From Mucor racemosus (Eukaryota; Mucoromycota; Mucoromycetes; Mucorales; Mucoraceae), in NCBI GenBank assembly GCA_027405735.1, contig JAPEHQ010000018.1, positions 930,001-994,000 of the forward strand: a DNA stretch of 64,000 nt, given 5' to 3'. Shown in pieces: positions 1 to 11,493 of this stretch. The notes under the pieces are model-generated. The model was given only the letters and a program-made list of their open reading frames with translations. It was not told the origin of the DNA and made no database searches. Both the position numbers and the translations under genes were made by a program. Position 1 is the stretch's first letter, and each line of letters starts with the position of its first letter.

Positions 1-115
1 AACATTATTAGCCTAATAACGGATTTAATTTGAAAAGTATAAAATGATATAACCGAATTCAAAAAAAGTCCATAAAATTACAAATTTAAAGGATTTATAA
101 TTTATATATAAAAGC

Positions 116-127
116 CACTACGGCCGA
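116..127 (+). repeat. Left 12-bp inverted terminus of R1 copy A
   Basis: CACTACGGCCGA is repeated in inverted orientation at 3734-3745. The same terminus occurs at 60805 in copy C (CACTACGGCCAA) and, with one change at its outer end, at about 25726-25737 in copy B. The CACTA start is typical of the CMC/EnSpm superfamily, but assignment from 12 bp is an inference. Confidence 0.5.
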
Positions 128-322
128 CCTGTGCTGCACAAGATGATTTCGTTGCGCCCAGGTGGGCTGCACACTATTATAGCCTGATGAGTGGTTGCAT
201 TATCCACTGAATAATGGCTAAAAATATAACAAGATGCACATGGGCACAGTCAAATAAACTGCACACGAGCATAACGAAAAGCCTGTATGTGTAGTATTAT
301 AGACTCTGTCCATGTGCATGAC

Positions 323-852
323 TGTCGTATATTTTCAGGATTGATAAATAATACTTAAAAAAGAATACAATTATAAAAGAATGAGTAATTAATCAGTTCT
401 TCAACTGTATAATAAAAACAAGATATCGTTTATTTAGATGTAAAAGTATGGCCTTTTATATTGATTTGACATTGAGATCCTGAGATGTAATTTAAGGCAC
501 TATTGAACCATTGGATCTGTTTGATAGTAATCTATGGATTGAAAATGGATCAATCATAATTTAACCGTTCTTGCAGAGCTTGTGAGTTGTCTTGTTTCAA
601 TGCTGCGCTAAATATGCTTGGATGTTGATTTGATAACTACTTGATTGGTTAACTGCTGGGATGAAATAATGTGGTGTTATAATTGAGGTCCAAGCGTTCT
701 TGGTAATTACTGGATTAAACTTGGTACGCTAGGAGTTTCTTATATCCGATATCAAGACTTGCACTTCAATACATGTCGTAGTCAATAGATTGTAAGATGT
801 ATTGATACTGTAGAAGGTGATAATGTATGATACTAGTAGGTGGAATACAACA
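323..852. mobile_element. Solo LTR-like insertion, family LTR-C, inside R1 copy A
   Basis: A 530-bp block beginning TGTCGTATATTTTC and ending AATACAACA interrupts R1 copy A and is absent from copy C, whose uninterrupted site is near 61000. It is bordered by the 5-bp duplication ATGAC (318-322 and 853-857) and has TG...CA ends, as expected for an LTR integrated by a retroviral-type integrase and reduced to a solo LTR. A fragment of the same family lies reversed at 3802-3878. No coding capacity is seen. Confidence 0.7.
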
Positions 853-2781
853 ATGACATTAATCCCATGTGTGCATAATAGTAGAGTTATCCATAAGCAT
901 AATGAGCTGATTGTATGGGTACAAATTGGTTTGTACATGAATATCGTGCCGTTCTCAAAATTCCATTGCATTGTTTACTGGAATGGGATATTAATAAATT
1001 ACATTTGTTTTTATTAATATAGATTATAGTTATAGACAATACAATTTAATACGTTGTTGATGTACTGTAGTAGAGCAATACATGCAAGAGCCAATATATC
1101 TATGATTATCATCATTTGTACATATGCTTATAGCTATAATGTTTACAGCATCAATGGTTTTTACTTGAGCATAATAATAAACTTAAATAATAATAATTAC
1201 TGCTTAAATTTAAATGCAAGCCAAATCTAAGGTTATAAATATTACGATGTTACTTTATCACACATAAAATTTAAACAAATTAACCTTCTTTAAATGTACT
1301 ATTTTAGTTTACGATTCTCAGCTATAAAAAAATTTGTTTTCAAGTATAGCGACAATCATAACTATGGTTATTAGGCAAGACATTAGATTACCCTTTTTAT
1401 TTTGTTTATATATCATTTGAAATTTCATCAGTTTTCTGGAATATTTCGTGGGTTTGCAGCCAGTTCTAGCTTTTCATTGAGTAGATATAAATATCATTGC
1501 CTTCAATTTGATCTGGTAATCAAGAAATACGTCCAACAGTACAGTAGTAAATCATGATATTTGATCTTAGAATGAGGTTAAATGAAAATATCAGTCGTCT
1601 CTAATATACTGTACAGTAGGCTGCTGCTGCCACCTATATTAAAATATTAGCCCCTTATGTTGGCATGCGTATTTAGATAAACGAAAAGAATATCAGCTTG
1701 ATATTCGGATGATATAATACCTTATCAAACGGTAAATATACCCTTGGAATATGAAAACAAAAAGAGAGAAACAACACAAGTAGAAAAGGATTATTTTCAA
1801 GGCTTTACATTATTCAGGGCAATTAAAACCCTGCTAAATTGCAAATTTCAGTCAATGTAAAAGTAGCATTACAGCGCATCAACCATCAATCCATAAACTA
1901 AACAAAATAGGCAATATCTGTTATCATAGAAACATACATTTTTCTACCAGGAAACCGTCTGTCATATCATACATTCATTAAAAAATTGCAAAAGCGAGCC
2001 CCTAGAGCGACGCCATAATTGAGCATAGCAAGACAGCAAGATTGAAAGACGAAGCATCTTATACTATGGTATATCAGTTTTAAATATAAAAGCGTTTTTT
2101 AACTTTTTTTATATTTAACCACATAATGTCTGAAAATTCAGTTTTTGTAGCGGACAATTTTCATGACTCATTTTATGCTTACTAGCACTCATGATTTTGA
2201 TCAAAAAACAGAAAAATCAAATTTTGATACCAAAATCGACGTTTAAATATACTACATTGTGAGAGAAAATTGTAGTTATAACTAATACGCATTTTATAAA
2301 AGCTTAATATTAAATGTTAAGTAATAAAACTTTGCACTTTTGTCCCAAAAACGGTTTTTTGGTTAAAGGATTTTTATGTAATATTTTGCAATAAAAATGT
2401 TTGTTATTTTTTATTGAGCAAATAGAGCGCTTAATTCTGTATATGTATATTTTTTTTGCTTTTATAATTGGTAGTATAATTAACTCTAAATTTGCAAAAC
2501 CAAAAAAAAAAAATTAAAAAATGTCAAAATTGATGATCTGGACAAAAATAATTTTCTAAATTAATATTCCGCTTATAAGCCTTGTAAGTCTTAAAAATAA
2601 GAGATTTTATAATACTTGAAAACTTTTTTCAAGAATTTACAATGCTGTACCCACTTGATTCAAGCTTATTGCTGTAAATCATTATACATGTTAATATTGT
2701 GTGGTGGTTTATATGATGATAATATAGTCTTACTTTATAATTGGTGCGCTAGAGGTGATTTACATTGAGTTTTAGTCTTAC

Positions 2782-2862
2782 CCCTCCAACATCATAAACA
2801 TAAACATGGCTATCACTGGAGCCTATTGCCACCTTTTTACCGTCTTTGTCCCAAGCCAATTG
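2782..2862 (-). pseudogene. Captured dynein intermediate-chain exon fragment (R1-A)
   Basis: On the minus strand this encodes a WD40-type segment containing AWDKDGKKVAIGSS and HVYVYDVGG, followed by a GTAAG splice donor (2777-2781). The pattern resembles the last WD repeat of cytoplasmic dynein intermediate chains. The frame is lost upstream (right of 2862), so it cannot be functional. The same exon recurs in longer form in copy C (63595-63900), and a 35-bp remnant is in copy B (25097-25131). The sequence therefore travels with the repeat. The family assignment is from memory of the motif, not a search. Confidence 0.55.
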
Positions 2863-3783
2863 ATTTATTAATTAGTAAAATCAAATATTAATAACAAGCT
2901 AATAAGTAATAATTATGGTGTACCTTTGATAGTTAGTAGTAGTGGTATACAAGACAACACCTTGTTTTCCTCTTCTTAGCTGTTGGCGACTAAATGGAAA
3001 TAAATACTTTTTAGAAACTAAATAGACTAACATGAGTTTATTCATTCATTCAAATCAAGTCAATACTATACATACTTTTATAATCTCCAGTTTTTCTCCA
3101 GGTAGATATCGAATTTAGACCAAAAAAGCATCGATTATAACGTAGATAATGGAACAAAATGATTAAGTCCTGGATGCTTTTTTTGTTCGAAAAAGATATT
3201 ATAACGCGCCCTAACATTAACAGTTAATAATTCATTTCCAAATAAACAATAGGAAAAACATGTGCTTGTACCTGCTTCTTGATTTCAGTTTATAAAGAAA
3301 TATTAGTCTTTTTGTTGTAGTTTTAAACGTGAATAAAAGAGCTGAGGAAAGAGTAGGGAAGAAAAAATATTCTATATGTTATAAACAGAAATTTACAAAG
3401 GCATAAATACTTTTAGTGTTACCAAACAGGTTTTTGTCGTTGTTCCCATTTGGCCCTCGAAAGAAGAACATGGGCAGAACTTTTTCAAACCCCAAATTTC
3501 AAATTGATATATCTCGTCGATAAGGCAATTCTGTTGAGTCAGGGTGACTCACATCTGCTTTAAACCACCATTCAAACTATCTTTGTTGTTAATTATATTA
3601 TAATTGATATACTTTAATAGATTGACTCAGAAACGTTGATCTCATTGCTCTGCTCATCTGGGCATAATGATCTGCACCAAAATTTTTTATTCTGCCCATC
3701 TGTGCAAATCATTATGCCCATGGGAAGCATAATTCGGCCGTAGTGATTGTAGAAGGCGGCATATACGGTTGACACAACATATG

Positions 3784-3878
3784 ATGAGTATTGACATAAC
3801 AGAACTGATTTATTACTCATCATTTTTTGATTGTATTCTTCTTTAAGTATTATTTATCACACCTGAAAATATACGACA
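3784..3878 (-). mobile_element. Truncated LTR fragments (LTR-A end plus LTR-C end)
   Basis: Bases 3784-3801 match the terminal 18 bases of the 220-bp LTR-A family (GAGTATTGACATAACA). Bases 3802-3878 match, in reverse, the first part of the LTR-C insertion at 323-400. This is a junction of two broken insertions at the border between repeats R1 and R2. Confidence 0.55.
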
Positions 3879-3879
3879 C

Positions 3880-5095
3880 AAATATTGACCAAAATTGACC
3901 TAAAATTGATTATAAAAATTTAAGCACCTAAATTGAGGTACCGGTTTTTTGTATTATTCACAAGATACAGCGAACATAAATCTACTTTGTATTTTTTGTT
4001 TCGGCAAAAAAAATTGATTTTCCATTGAGATAATCAAAATAATGATTTGCTATACAGCTTATAGACTATACTAACTGAGTTCAAAAATCGATTTGCTAAA
4101 ACTGATCGAAAAATGATCAAAAAAACAAAATCGTTTAATGGGTCATGAACTGCAAAGTAAGTCGACCTAGCGTATTAAATAATGTTTGTACAGTTTTGGA
4201 TTCTGCATCCATTTAAATAAAATTAAAACAAATGTTTTATATTAAATGTTGCGTAAAATGCAATTGAAATTTTGGAGGTTTTTTGAAGATACACATCAAT
4301 TTTTTAAAGCATATTTTATATATAATTACTGCAAATAATGCACAACAAAATTATCTATTAATCGAACTATTGCTGAACCTTCTATCTGCATTTTTCGCAA
4401 AGAAAACGAGATTTTTGTCATTTTTTTTTCAAATTCAGAATTCGGGATGAGGGTATACAAGGGGAAAATGGACGCTAGAAACGAAAATCTCTCTTTATAT
4501 ACATTTTTGAGGATATCTCCACGAAAAATCAATATTTTGAAAAAACCTAAACTGAATCCAAGGGAGCCAAACGAGATTAATGACATGAATGTAAAAAATA
4601 TGCTATTCAATTTAACCAATATTTTGAAATCTACTACAAAAGTATCGAAAAAATGGAAAAAAAAATAAAAGTGCTCAAAATTTTTTTATGCTCAAATATG
4701 TTATAAAGTGCTTTAAAACAAGTAAGTTTTATTATTAAAAAGTGGTAGTATAGCTTAATATTTTGTAGAGATATAGAAGTTCAAAGTTTTTAATTTTAGC
4801 AGTGAAATATCTGTAAAAATCTGAAACATTAACATTTAAAACATTATATCAACTGCAAAAAGTAGGATATTTCCAGATAATTGCTTTTGGATTAAATTTA
4901 AACATCTCAAGTACATTGATATATAATTTTCATTTGATGTTATTTAGTAAAAAAAAAAGTTGAGCAGGGATGAAAAGTGAGACCTAGTATTAAGGAAAAA
5001 ACAGTGAAATTTACGTATTTTTGAGTATTTCCTGAGATATAAGATAAATTTAGGAACACATAGCATAACGTAATCAATTTACATCTATTTATTAG
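3880..5095 (+). repeat. Dispersed repeat R2, copy 1
   Basis: This region is homologous over about 1.2 kb to 35275-36510 in inverted orientation, at roughly 75-80 percent identity by eye. The best conserved part (4441-4610) is open in both copies and would encode LSLYTFLRISPRKINILKK-like peptide. A one-base length difference in a T run just upstream (nine versus ten bases) puts the copies in different frames, so any gene here has decayed. No terminal repeats or target duplication are recognised. The element class is unknown. Confidence 0.65.
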
Positions 5096-5895
5096 TGTCT
5101 AGAGTATGATGTTTATATATATAGAAGTTCATGCTGCTAAAACGATGGTATTTATATATTTTTATCTCTATATTTTTTGACTTTCTGGGCCATCATGAAA
5201 TGCCAGCTTTGAGAATTCATTGAAACGTTTCGCAGAAAGATTTTTCCGAATATAATTGTAATCGATGCATATTTTTGAGGCTACAAAAAAAAAAAAATTC
5301 AGTGACATAGCAAAGATGTTGTAGATTCAAAATCAAATAGTTTATTAACAGTTTATATATAATTAATGTAGAAAAAAACTCTTTAAAAAGCTGCATCCAA
5401 AATTTCTTTGATTGATCATCAACCTGGATTTGACAGGCAATATTATTTTCTCACGAACAAAAAGAGCTATATCATTGAGAAAATAATAAAGCATACTTAA
5501 TTAATACCGATTTACAGAAAAATCATGAAATGATATATAATGCAAATACAATTGTAAATGAATTTTTAAGCATCATGAAATATATACTGCTCCATATATC
5601 ATACATATTTTCGATGTAAAGAACTGGAACCATAGTTCATTAATGATATATTTATTCATGAAATAAACTATTTACTGGCCTGATTCGGCAGTATTTCCTT
5701 ATAAGTTATATAACCTTATTCATAATCTTAGATCTTGGATGCATTTTTTCCGTAAACTGTAAATTTCGGAATCATGTTCTTTCCTTGACGCACCTCTCAC
5801 TGTTGTGTGTCCAGTCACCCAATCCCTTTTGAAAAAAATTAATCTCAATACAATAGCTTTAAGGTAGGTTTCTTTTCTGACAGTTTCTTGTAAGG
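5096..5895. other. Intergenic, no gene seen
   Basis: AT-rich sequence between repeat R2 and the RING gene. No frame with coding character was found. The last 150 bases presumably hold the promoter of the gene starting at 5896. Confidence 0.5.
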
Positions 5896-6915
5896 ATGCA
5901 ATTTGGTCCTTGTATTCATTGCAAGAGAATTATTCTTATTACCACTGGTATTGAAGCATGTTGTGGTACGTGTCATATCCTCTCGGGTGAGGACGCAAAA
6001 GAGGTATGTGCATATTAATTAATATGAAAACCTGTATGCAGTGATTAATTACATACAAAACTATAAATAGCACCTTCCATCCGATAATCAGGATGAAAAT
6101 CATCAACAGCAACAACAACGGAACAGTCGAAATGAGCAAGAATCGAATGTTATAAATTTTGATCGAAATGATAACCACGCAGAAATAACAGCAGCAGCAA
6201 CAACAACAACAATAGCAGATAGTAGTAGACCTAATGTTATCGATCTTCAAACAGCTATTGGCCGAGAGGATTTACCCCAGATGTTACAACGGTTTTTAAG
6301 GTAGTGTTCAGTGCATAAAAGATTTATTTATATAGCGTGATTTACAGTGTTTTATTTTGATATGTAGTTTTTTTAATCAAGATAGGTATTATATAAACAT
6401 GACAATACATGAAATGACATGATATTTTTTACTCTTATTATCATATAGTCAAACGAGAGGGGCCTCAGAATCAGATATCGCAACATTAACCACACGCATT
6501 TTAGATATATATGATCTAGGTAATTCTATAAATCAAATCTTTTAGGGATTACTAAATGATCTAACCTATAAAATTAGAATGTAGGACCGAATGCGCCATT
6601 TGTACAGAATCATTTGAAACGATGGAATTAACCAAATTGCCTTGTAATCACGAATATCACTCGGAATGCATTCATCATTGGCTAAAACTAAACTCATCTT
6701 GTCCCATGTGGTATGTTTAAATTTTGGCATATTGTAAAATGATTGATAAATTAACCATTTATACGGATAGCCGACAATCTATCTCAACTAAACAGCCCAT
6801 ATCAACACCACCACCTATACAAAATGAACCAGATTTAATCATTATGAGAAGAGAAATGGCTGATAGAATGTATCAAGAAAATGCACCTTTACATTATATG
6901 GACGATGTAGATTGA
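5896..6915 (+). CDS. RING-H2 finger protein, probable E3 ubiquitin ligase
   Basis: Five exons: 5896-6003, 6071-6300, 6449-6519, 6578-6710 and 6771-6915, about 228 residues. The C-terminal half has a complete C3H2C3 RING (ECAIC ... LPCNHEYHSECIHHWL ... CPMCR), the E2-binding fold of RING ubiquitin ligases. The N terminus has two cysteine pairs (GPCIHC and CCGTC), like the small zinc finger at the start of RNF115/RNF126-type ligases. Between them lies a Gln/Asn/Thr-rich linker. There is no membrane segment, so it is probably soluble. The start was chosen because it opens directly into the N-terminal zinc pair. Introns are 59-148 bases with clear donors; the RING is split between exons 4 and 5 inside its last cysteine codon. 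Substrate unknown. Confidence 0.85.
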
Positions 6916-7556
6916 AAAAAATTATACGAAAAAATATATGTGTACCCAATTTCGAAAAAATGGGGTATATTTTTCCCACCTTTTAAAAATAATCCCCCGA
7001 ATATTCCCATATTACATACAAAATATAATCACTCCATAAGATAAAGCCATGTGCAATAACCCGTATCTATTAATCAAATATATATTTTTAAAAAAAAAAC
7101 GAGCAAGAGTATACACCCAAAGCTGCCGTTATCTTGATATATATATTTTACTGTTAAAACATGTACGTGTTCTTGTCATATTCCCAACAACAATACATCT
7201 GCATCTACGGTACTAGGACACACATAAACTGAGTTTCAAGGTATTGTAATAATATGGGGAAACCGAAGCGAGGAGATTTATACAAAAATATAATGAATTA
7301 TACCCTAACTTCTGTCAAAACCGCAAACAAGGTCGTACATATTAATAATGGATATCACTTCCCCACAAATTATTATTTGCTTGGGCCCATTAATTATGAA
7401 TAAGCTAATCCAACAACAGCTTGGTTATCTGATTCGTTGATACGTTGTCTGTAGAAATATAGAATGATTTCCTGTTCCTTTTACAAAAAAAGATATAAAA
7501 AGAGAGATACCAAGTAATCCTCGCTTTTATATATTCATTATAGAAAATAATAAAAA
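6916..7556. promoter_or_regulatory. Intergenic region upstream of malic enzyme
   Basis: 641 bases without a convincing frame. It should hold the 3' end of the RING gene and the malic enzyme promoter. TATATAAA-like sequence lies near 7494-7500, and the leader is AT-rich up to the ATG at 7557. No specific binding site can be supported. Confidence 0.35.
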
Positions 7557-9573
7557 ATGGCTCCTTCATCTTATATCGCTGCTAATGCAGATACACAACA
7601 ACAGCAACCTCAAAAAACTCATAAATTTATTTCAGGTTATGATAATGAAGGTATGTTATTGTTCTTTTGTGCATGCATTGATATATCTCTCTCACACACA
7701 CACATTTTCTCAGGTACTGCTGTTGAGCAACAAAAACGTAAAGCATTAGGTTTAACAGGTTTATTACCATCCGGTATTGAAACCATGGACATTCAAAGAC
7801 GTCGCGCATTACAACATGTCAGATCAAAATCCACCATGCTTGAAAAATACATCTTTTTAGCTCAACTAAGATCCTCCAATACTCGTCTCTTTTACAAGAT
7901 GATCATGGATGATTTACAAGAGTTTGCTCCTGTCATTTATACCCCTACTGTTGGTACTGCCTGTGTTGAATACTCCAACATTTACCCCTTTTTAGCTGGT
8001 CCTGGTGTACCTGATGGTTTATACATTGATTCTACAGATTTAAAAAACCTAAAGGATACTATTGCTAATTATAAACCTGTATCTGACTTTTCCCCTGAAA
8101 TTGCTGTCATTACAGATGGTTCTCGTATTTTAGGTTTGGGTGATTTGGGTAGTAATGGTATTGGTATCAGTATTGGTAAATTGCAATTGTATGTAGCTGG
8201 TGCTGGTATTGACCCTCGTCGTACTCTGCCTATTGTTTTGGATTTGGGTACTAATAACGAAAAGTTGCGCAATGATGATTTCTATCTTGGTCTTCGTCAA
8301 CCTCGTCCTAATGATGAAGAGGTATATATTTGTGATTTAAATTTTATGCAGTTCAATGTGTAACTAACGCTTTAATAGTTTTATTCTACTGTAGATACCG
8401 TCTTGAACACAATTCATGACATTTACCCCAATTTACTCATTCAATTCGAGGATTGGTCTAGTGAACATGCATTTGGCCTTTTAGAAAAATATCAAAACAA
8501 ACTTGTTTGTTTCAATGACGATATTCAAGGTACCGGTGCAGTTATTTTATCTGGTGTAATCAATGCAATCCGCAAAGTACAAAATGAAGATGGTGTGTTA
8601 CCTAAAGATCATCGAATTGTATTTTATGGTGCTGGTTCTGCTGCTATTGGTGTTGCACGTCAAATTCAAGAATATTTCCAATCTGAATTTGGCATGACAG
8701 AAGAAGAGGCTAGAAGAGTTTTCTGGATTGTTGATTCCAAGGTAGTTTTTTTATTTTATTTTAAAAAAAAGCAGAAAATACATGTGCATGTCATTAAAAC
8801 ATAGAATAGGGTCTTGTTACTTTAAATCGTGGTGATAAACTTGCTCAGCATAAGGTTTATTTTGCTCGTGATGATAATCAAGATGAGCAATATAAAGATT
8901 TAATTGACATTGTCAATTACGTTAAGCCTACTGCGTAAGTTTCAAATATTGTGAAACATGTAAGGGTTCACTTGAATTTACTGACACAAATTACATAAAC
9001 AGCTTAATCGGCTTATCTTCTACTACCGGTGCATTTGATAAACAAGTTCTCAATCGTCTTGCCTCCATCAACAGACAACCTATTGTATTCCCATTATCAA
9101 ATCCTGCTACACAAGCCGAATGTACCTTTGCTGAAGCCATGGAGGCTACAGAGAATAAAGTCATCTTTGCATCAGGTACAGCTTTCCCTAGTTATACAAT
9201 CCAATCTACTGGAGAAGTTCGTATTCCTGGTCAAGGTAACAACATGTACATTTTCCCTGGATTGGGTTTTGCTGGCGTCTTGGCTAAGCCTACCATGATT
9301 TCTGATGGTATGATCTATAGTGCTTCTAAAGCATTGGCTGACTCATTAACGGCCGAGGAATTAAGTCAAGGTTGGTTGTATCCATCCTTAATCCGCATTC
9401 GTCAAGTGTCTGCCATTGTTGCTGTTGCTGTAATTGAACAATCTATCAAGGAAGGTCTCTGTCAAAGAGAACAAGAATTGAAGCAATTGAGCCATGAAGA
9501 ATTATTAGAGTATGTTGCAAATGAAATGTGGACACCCACACAAGAAGGTTATGGATCATTATCTTCTATCTAG
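7557..9573 (+). CDS. Malic enzyme (malate to pyruvate + CO2), likely cytosolic NADP+ form
   Basis: Oxidative decarboxylation of malate, supplying NAD(P)H and pyruvate; in oleaginous Mucorales this enzyme is tied to lipid synthesis. Exons about 7557-7650, 7714-8331, 8395-8741, 8810-8934 and 9003-9573, roughly 580 residues, the usual length. Seen: FAPVIYTPTVGTACVEYS near the N terminus, the signature FNDDIQGTGAV, and the dinucleotide-binding GAGSAAIGVA. No mitochondrial presequence is apparent (start MAPSSYIAANAD, Gln-rich), which favours the cytosol. The first intron is exactly in frame (63 bases) and would read as an insertion if missed. The exon 2 donor is uncertain: the consensus-like GTATAT at 8322 breaks the frame, whereas GTGATT at 8332 keeps it. 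Cofactor specificity is inferred. Confidence 0.93.
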
Positions 9574-9831
9574 AATAAAAAATTTTTTGTTTCATAATAA
9601 TCCCAAAAATTTTATCTGACACAAAGCCTATGGCACAATTTGTTAAAAACGGATACTTTCGGCTGACAACTCATTACTTCGACTAAAATGATGTCAGATT
9701 GACCTTGCCTTTTTTTAATTTTACGGAGAAAAATATTTTTTTCCGTTTCTTTTCTTCTTCTTTTGTTACAAAATTCATAAAAATCAAAAAAGAATCAAAC
9801 ATTGCGTGTGTAACCAATAAGTTATAAAAAA

Positions 9832-11493
9832 ATGATCATCCTTAGACACAATAGTTTATTAGCAAACGATTTATTTGTTATAGAAACAGTGAGTATTACA
9901 AACTCACACAGAACTGTAAATTTAAGGTTAAAGTTTTATTGATTCCATGTGTAGATTATATTGAAAATATCAGAAAATCCCTATCAACATGCATTAGATT
10001 ATTCATTACATGGCAAACCTCGCAGTGAAGTATATGGCTTTATTGCGGGAATTTTCAAACGTATTGGAATATGTGAAACACTGGGTACAAGCACATCAGA
10101 TTTTTTAGACTTACTAATCGACATTGAAAGAGAATACAACGACAATCCATATCATTCATTTTATCATGCCGTCGACGTTGCAATGGTTCTATATCACATG
10201 TTGGAGCAATATGACATGGCTGAGTATTTAAATAGATTTGATCTAGCCATGTTGATGTTGGCTGCACTATTTCATGACATTGGGCATGTAAGTGTGTCAT
10301 ATTTACATGCTTCATAGAAGGTTTTTTTTTAATTCAATTCTTATACATTGCAGCCTGGACATAACAATAGTTTCGAAGTATCTTGCCATACAGAAAGAGC
10401 CTCACAATATAATAATTTATCTGTTTTGGAAAGTCATTCATCTGCAATTGCTTTGCAATTATTAGAAAAGCACAATTATTTGAGAAATATCGAAAGTCAA
10501 AGCAAAGAGTTTGGATGTTCAATGACTCAAGAAGAGTTCAAGTCATCTATTGTTAAAATGATATTAGCAACTGATATGATATGCCATTTTACGCTAAAAG
10601 ATAATATCGCTATATTACATGACAATATTAAAAAATCACATCACATGCAACAATTATTTCAAAACACTGTATCCATCAAATCAACTCTAAAGCCATTATT
10701 TACAACTAGCAATGATCCATTCGAATATTTTAAATTAAAACATTTTAATCAGATAAATACAACAACGACTGCAATTTTAGACTCCTCGATAGCTACACCA
10801 GCGCTAAATAAAAATGAAAGACAAATGATGTGTAATATACTAATACATGCTGCGGACATCAGTAATCCATGCCGCCCATGGCCAGTATTTCATCAGCAAT
10901 CTCGCTTGGTTTGTGTTGAATTCTTTCGCCAAGGTGAACAAGAACTAAAATTAGGCCTCCCCGTATCACCCAACATGGATCAAAAAATAGCAAACCCTTC
11001 CAAGATCAATGTCGGCTTTATCGATTTTATTGTCCGTCCGTATTTTGAAGCACTATCAAAATTATTTCCCAAAAGCATTGAATTAGTAGACGTATGTACA
11101 AAGAACCGTCAAGAATGGCTCAATTTGGCGACAGAAACAATCAGTGATATGCACACAATTCCTTCAGTTACAACCACATTGGGAACATTTCCTTCAACTA
11201 CCATGACAATTTCCGCTGGTACTGTGCAAATCCCTGATTCAATTGTAGAAGAAAGAAATAGGCGATTGCTTTCGTTTAAAAAAAGCCCTAGCCTAAATAA
11301 TATGCCACAACATCAACTACTGGCCACGCCTACTATGCCTCCCATGCGACGAAAGAGTGAAGACGTTGCTAGTAGTATGCTGCATCAAATACATCATTCT
11401 AGATCATCGTCAATCACAAAAAAACGTAGAAAAAGTGAAGAATTGAGCATATATATGCTGACTCAGCCTAAAATGGTATCATTTTTTGAATAA
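9832..11493 (+). CDS. 3',5'-cyclic nucleotide phosphodiesterase (PDE2-like, class I)
   Basis: Hydrolyses cAMP (possibly cGMP), ending PKA signalling. Exons 9832-9888, 9955-10287 and 10354-11493, about 509 residues, close to yeast Pde2. The class I metal-binding signature HDIGHPGHNNSF spans the second intron. HSFYHAVDVAMV precedes it and the downstream metal ligand region AADISNPCRPW is present. The start follows an AT-rich leader and gives a 19-residue first exon with a GTGAGT donor. The tail (residue ~430 onward) is low complexity and has two basic sites, RRKSE and KRRKSEEL, fitting the PKA consensus R-R-x-S, which suggests feedback phosphorylation (inference). No membrane segment. It lies 258 bases downstream of malic enzyme on the same strand. 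Confidence 0.92.

Larger units (their letters stand above)
1..3748. repeat. Dispersed repeat R1, copy A
   Basis: This segment matches 60697-64000 in direct orientation, and its distal half (from about 1895) matches 24201-25740. Nearly every 100 bases can be aligned by eye, with substitutions and small indels. A 12-bp inverted pair, CACTACGGCCGA, lies at 116-127 and, reverse-complemented, at 3734-3745. Short motifs around GCCCAT/ATGGGC and GTGCATAAT recur next to both ends, as in subterminal regions of CACTA-type DNA transposons. No transposase frame is visible, so this copy is non-autonomous or decayed. It contains a solo LTR (323-852) and a dynein-like exon (2782-2862). Two things argue against simple element ends at the TIRs: flanking trinucleotides (agc, att) do not match, and homology to copy C continues leftward past the TIR to base 1. 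Confidence 0.75.

Noticed and set aside
2925..3000. Second captured exon in R1 copy A (minus-strand frame containing LRRGKQGVVLYT)
   Set aside because: Too short, no family recognised and not supported by copies B or C.
4447..4668. Real small gene in repeat R2
   Set aside because: The inverted copy has a one-base length difference just upstream, the start codon is not clearly shared, and the whole unit is a dispersed repeat.
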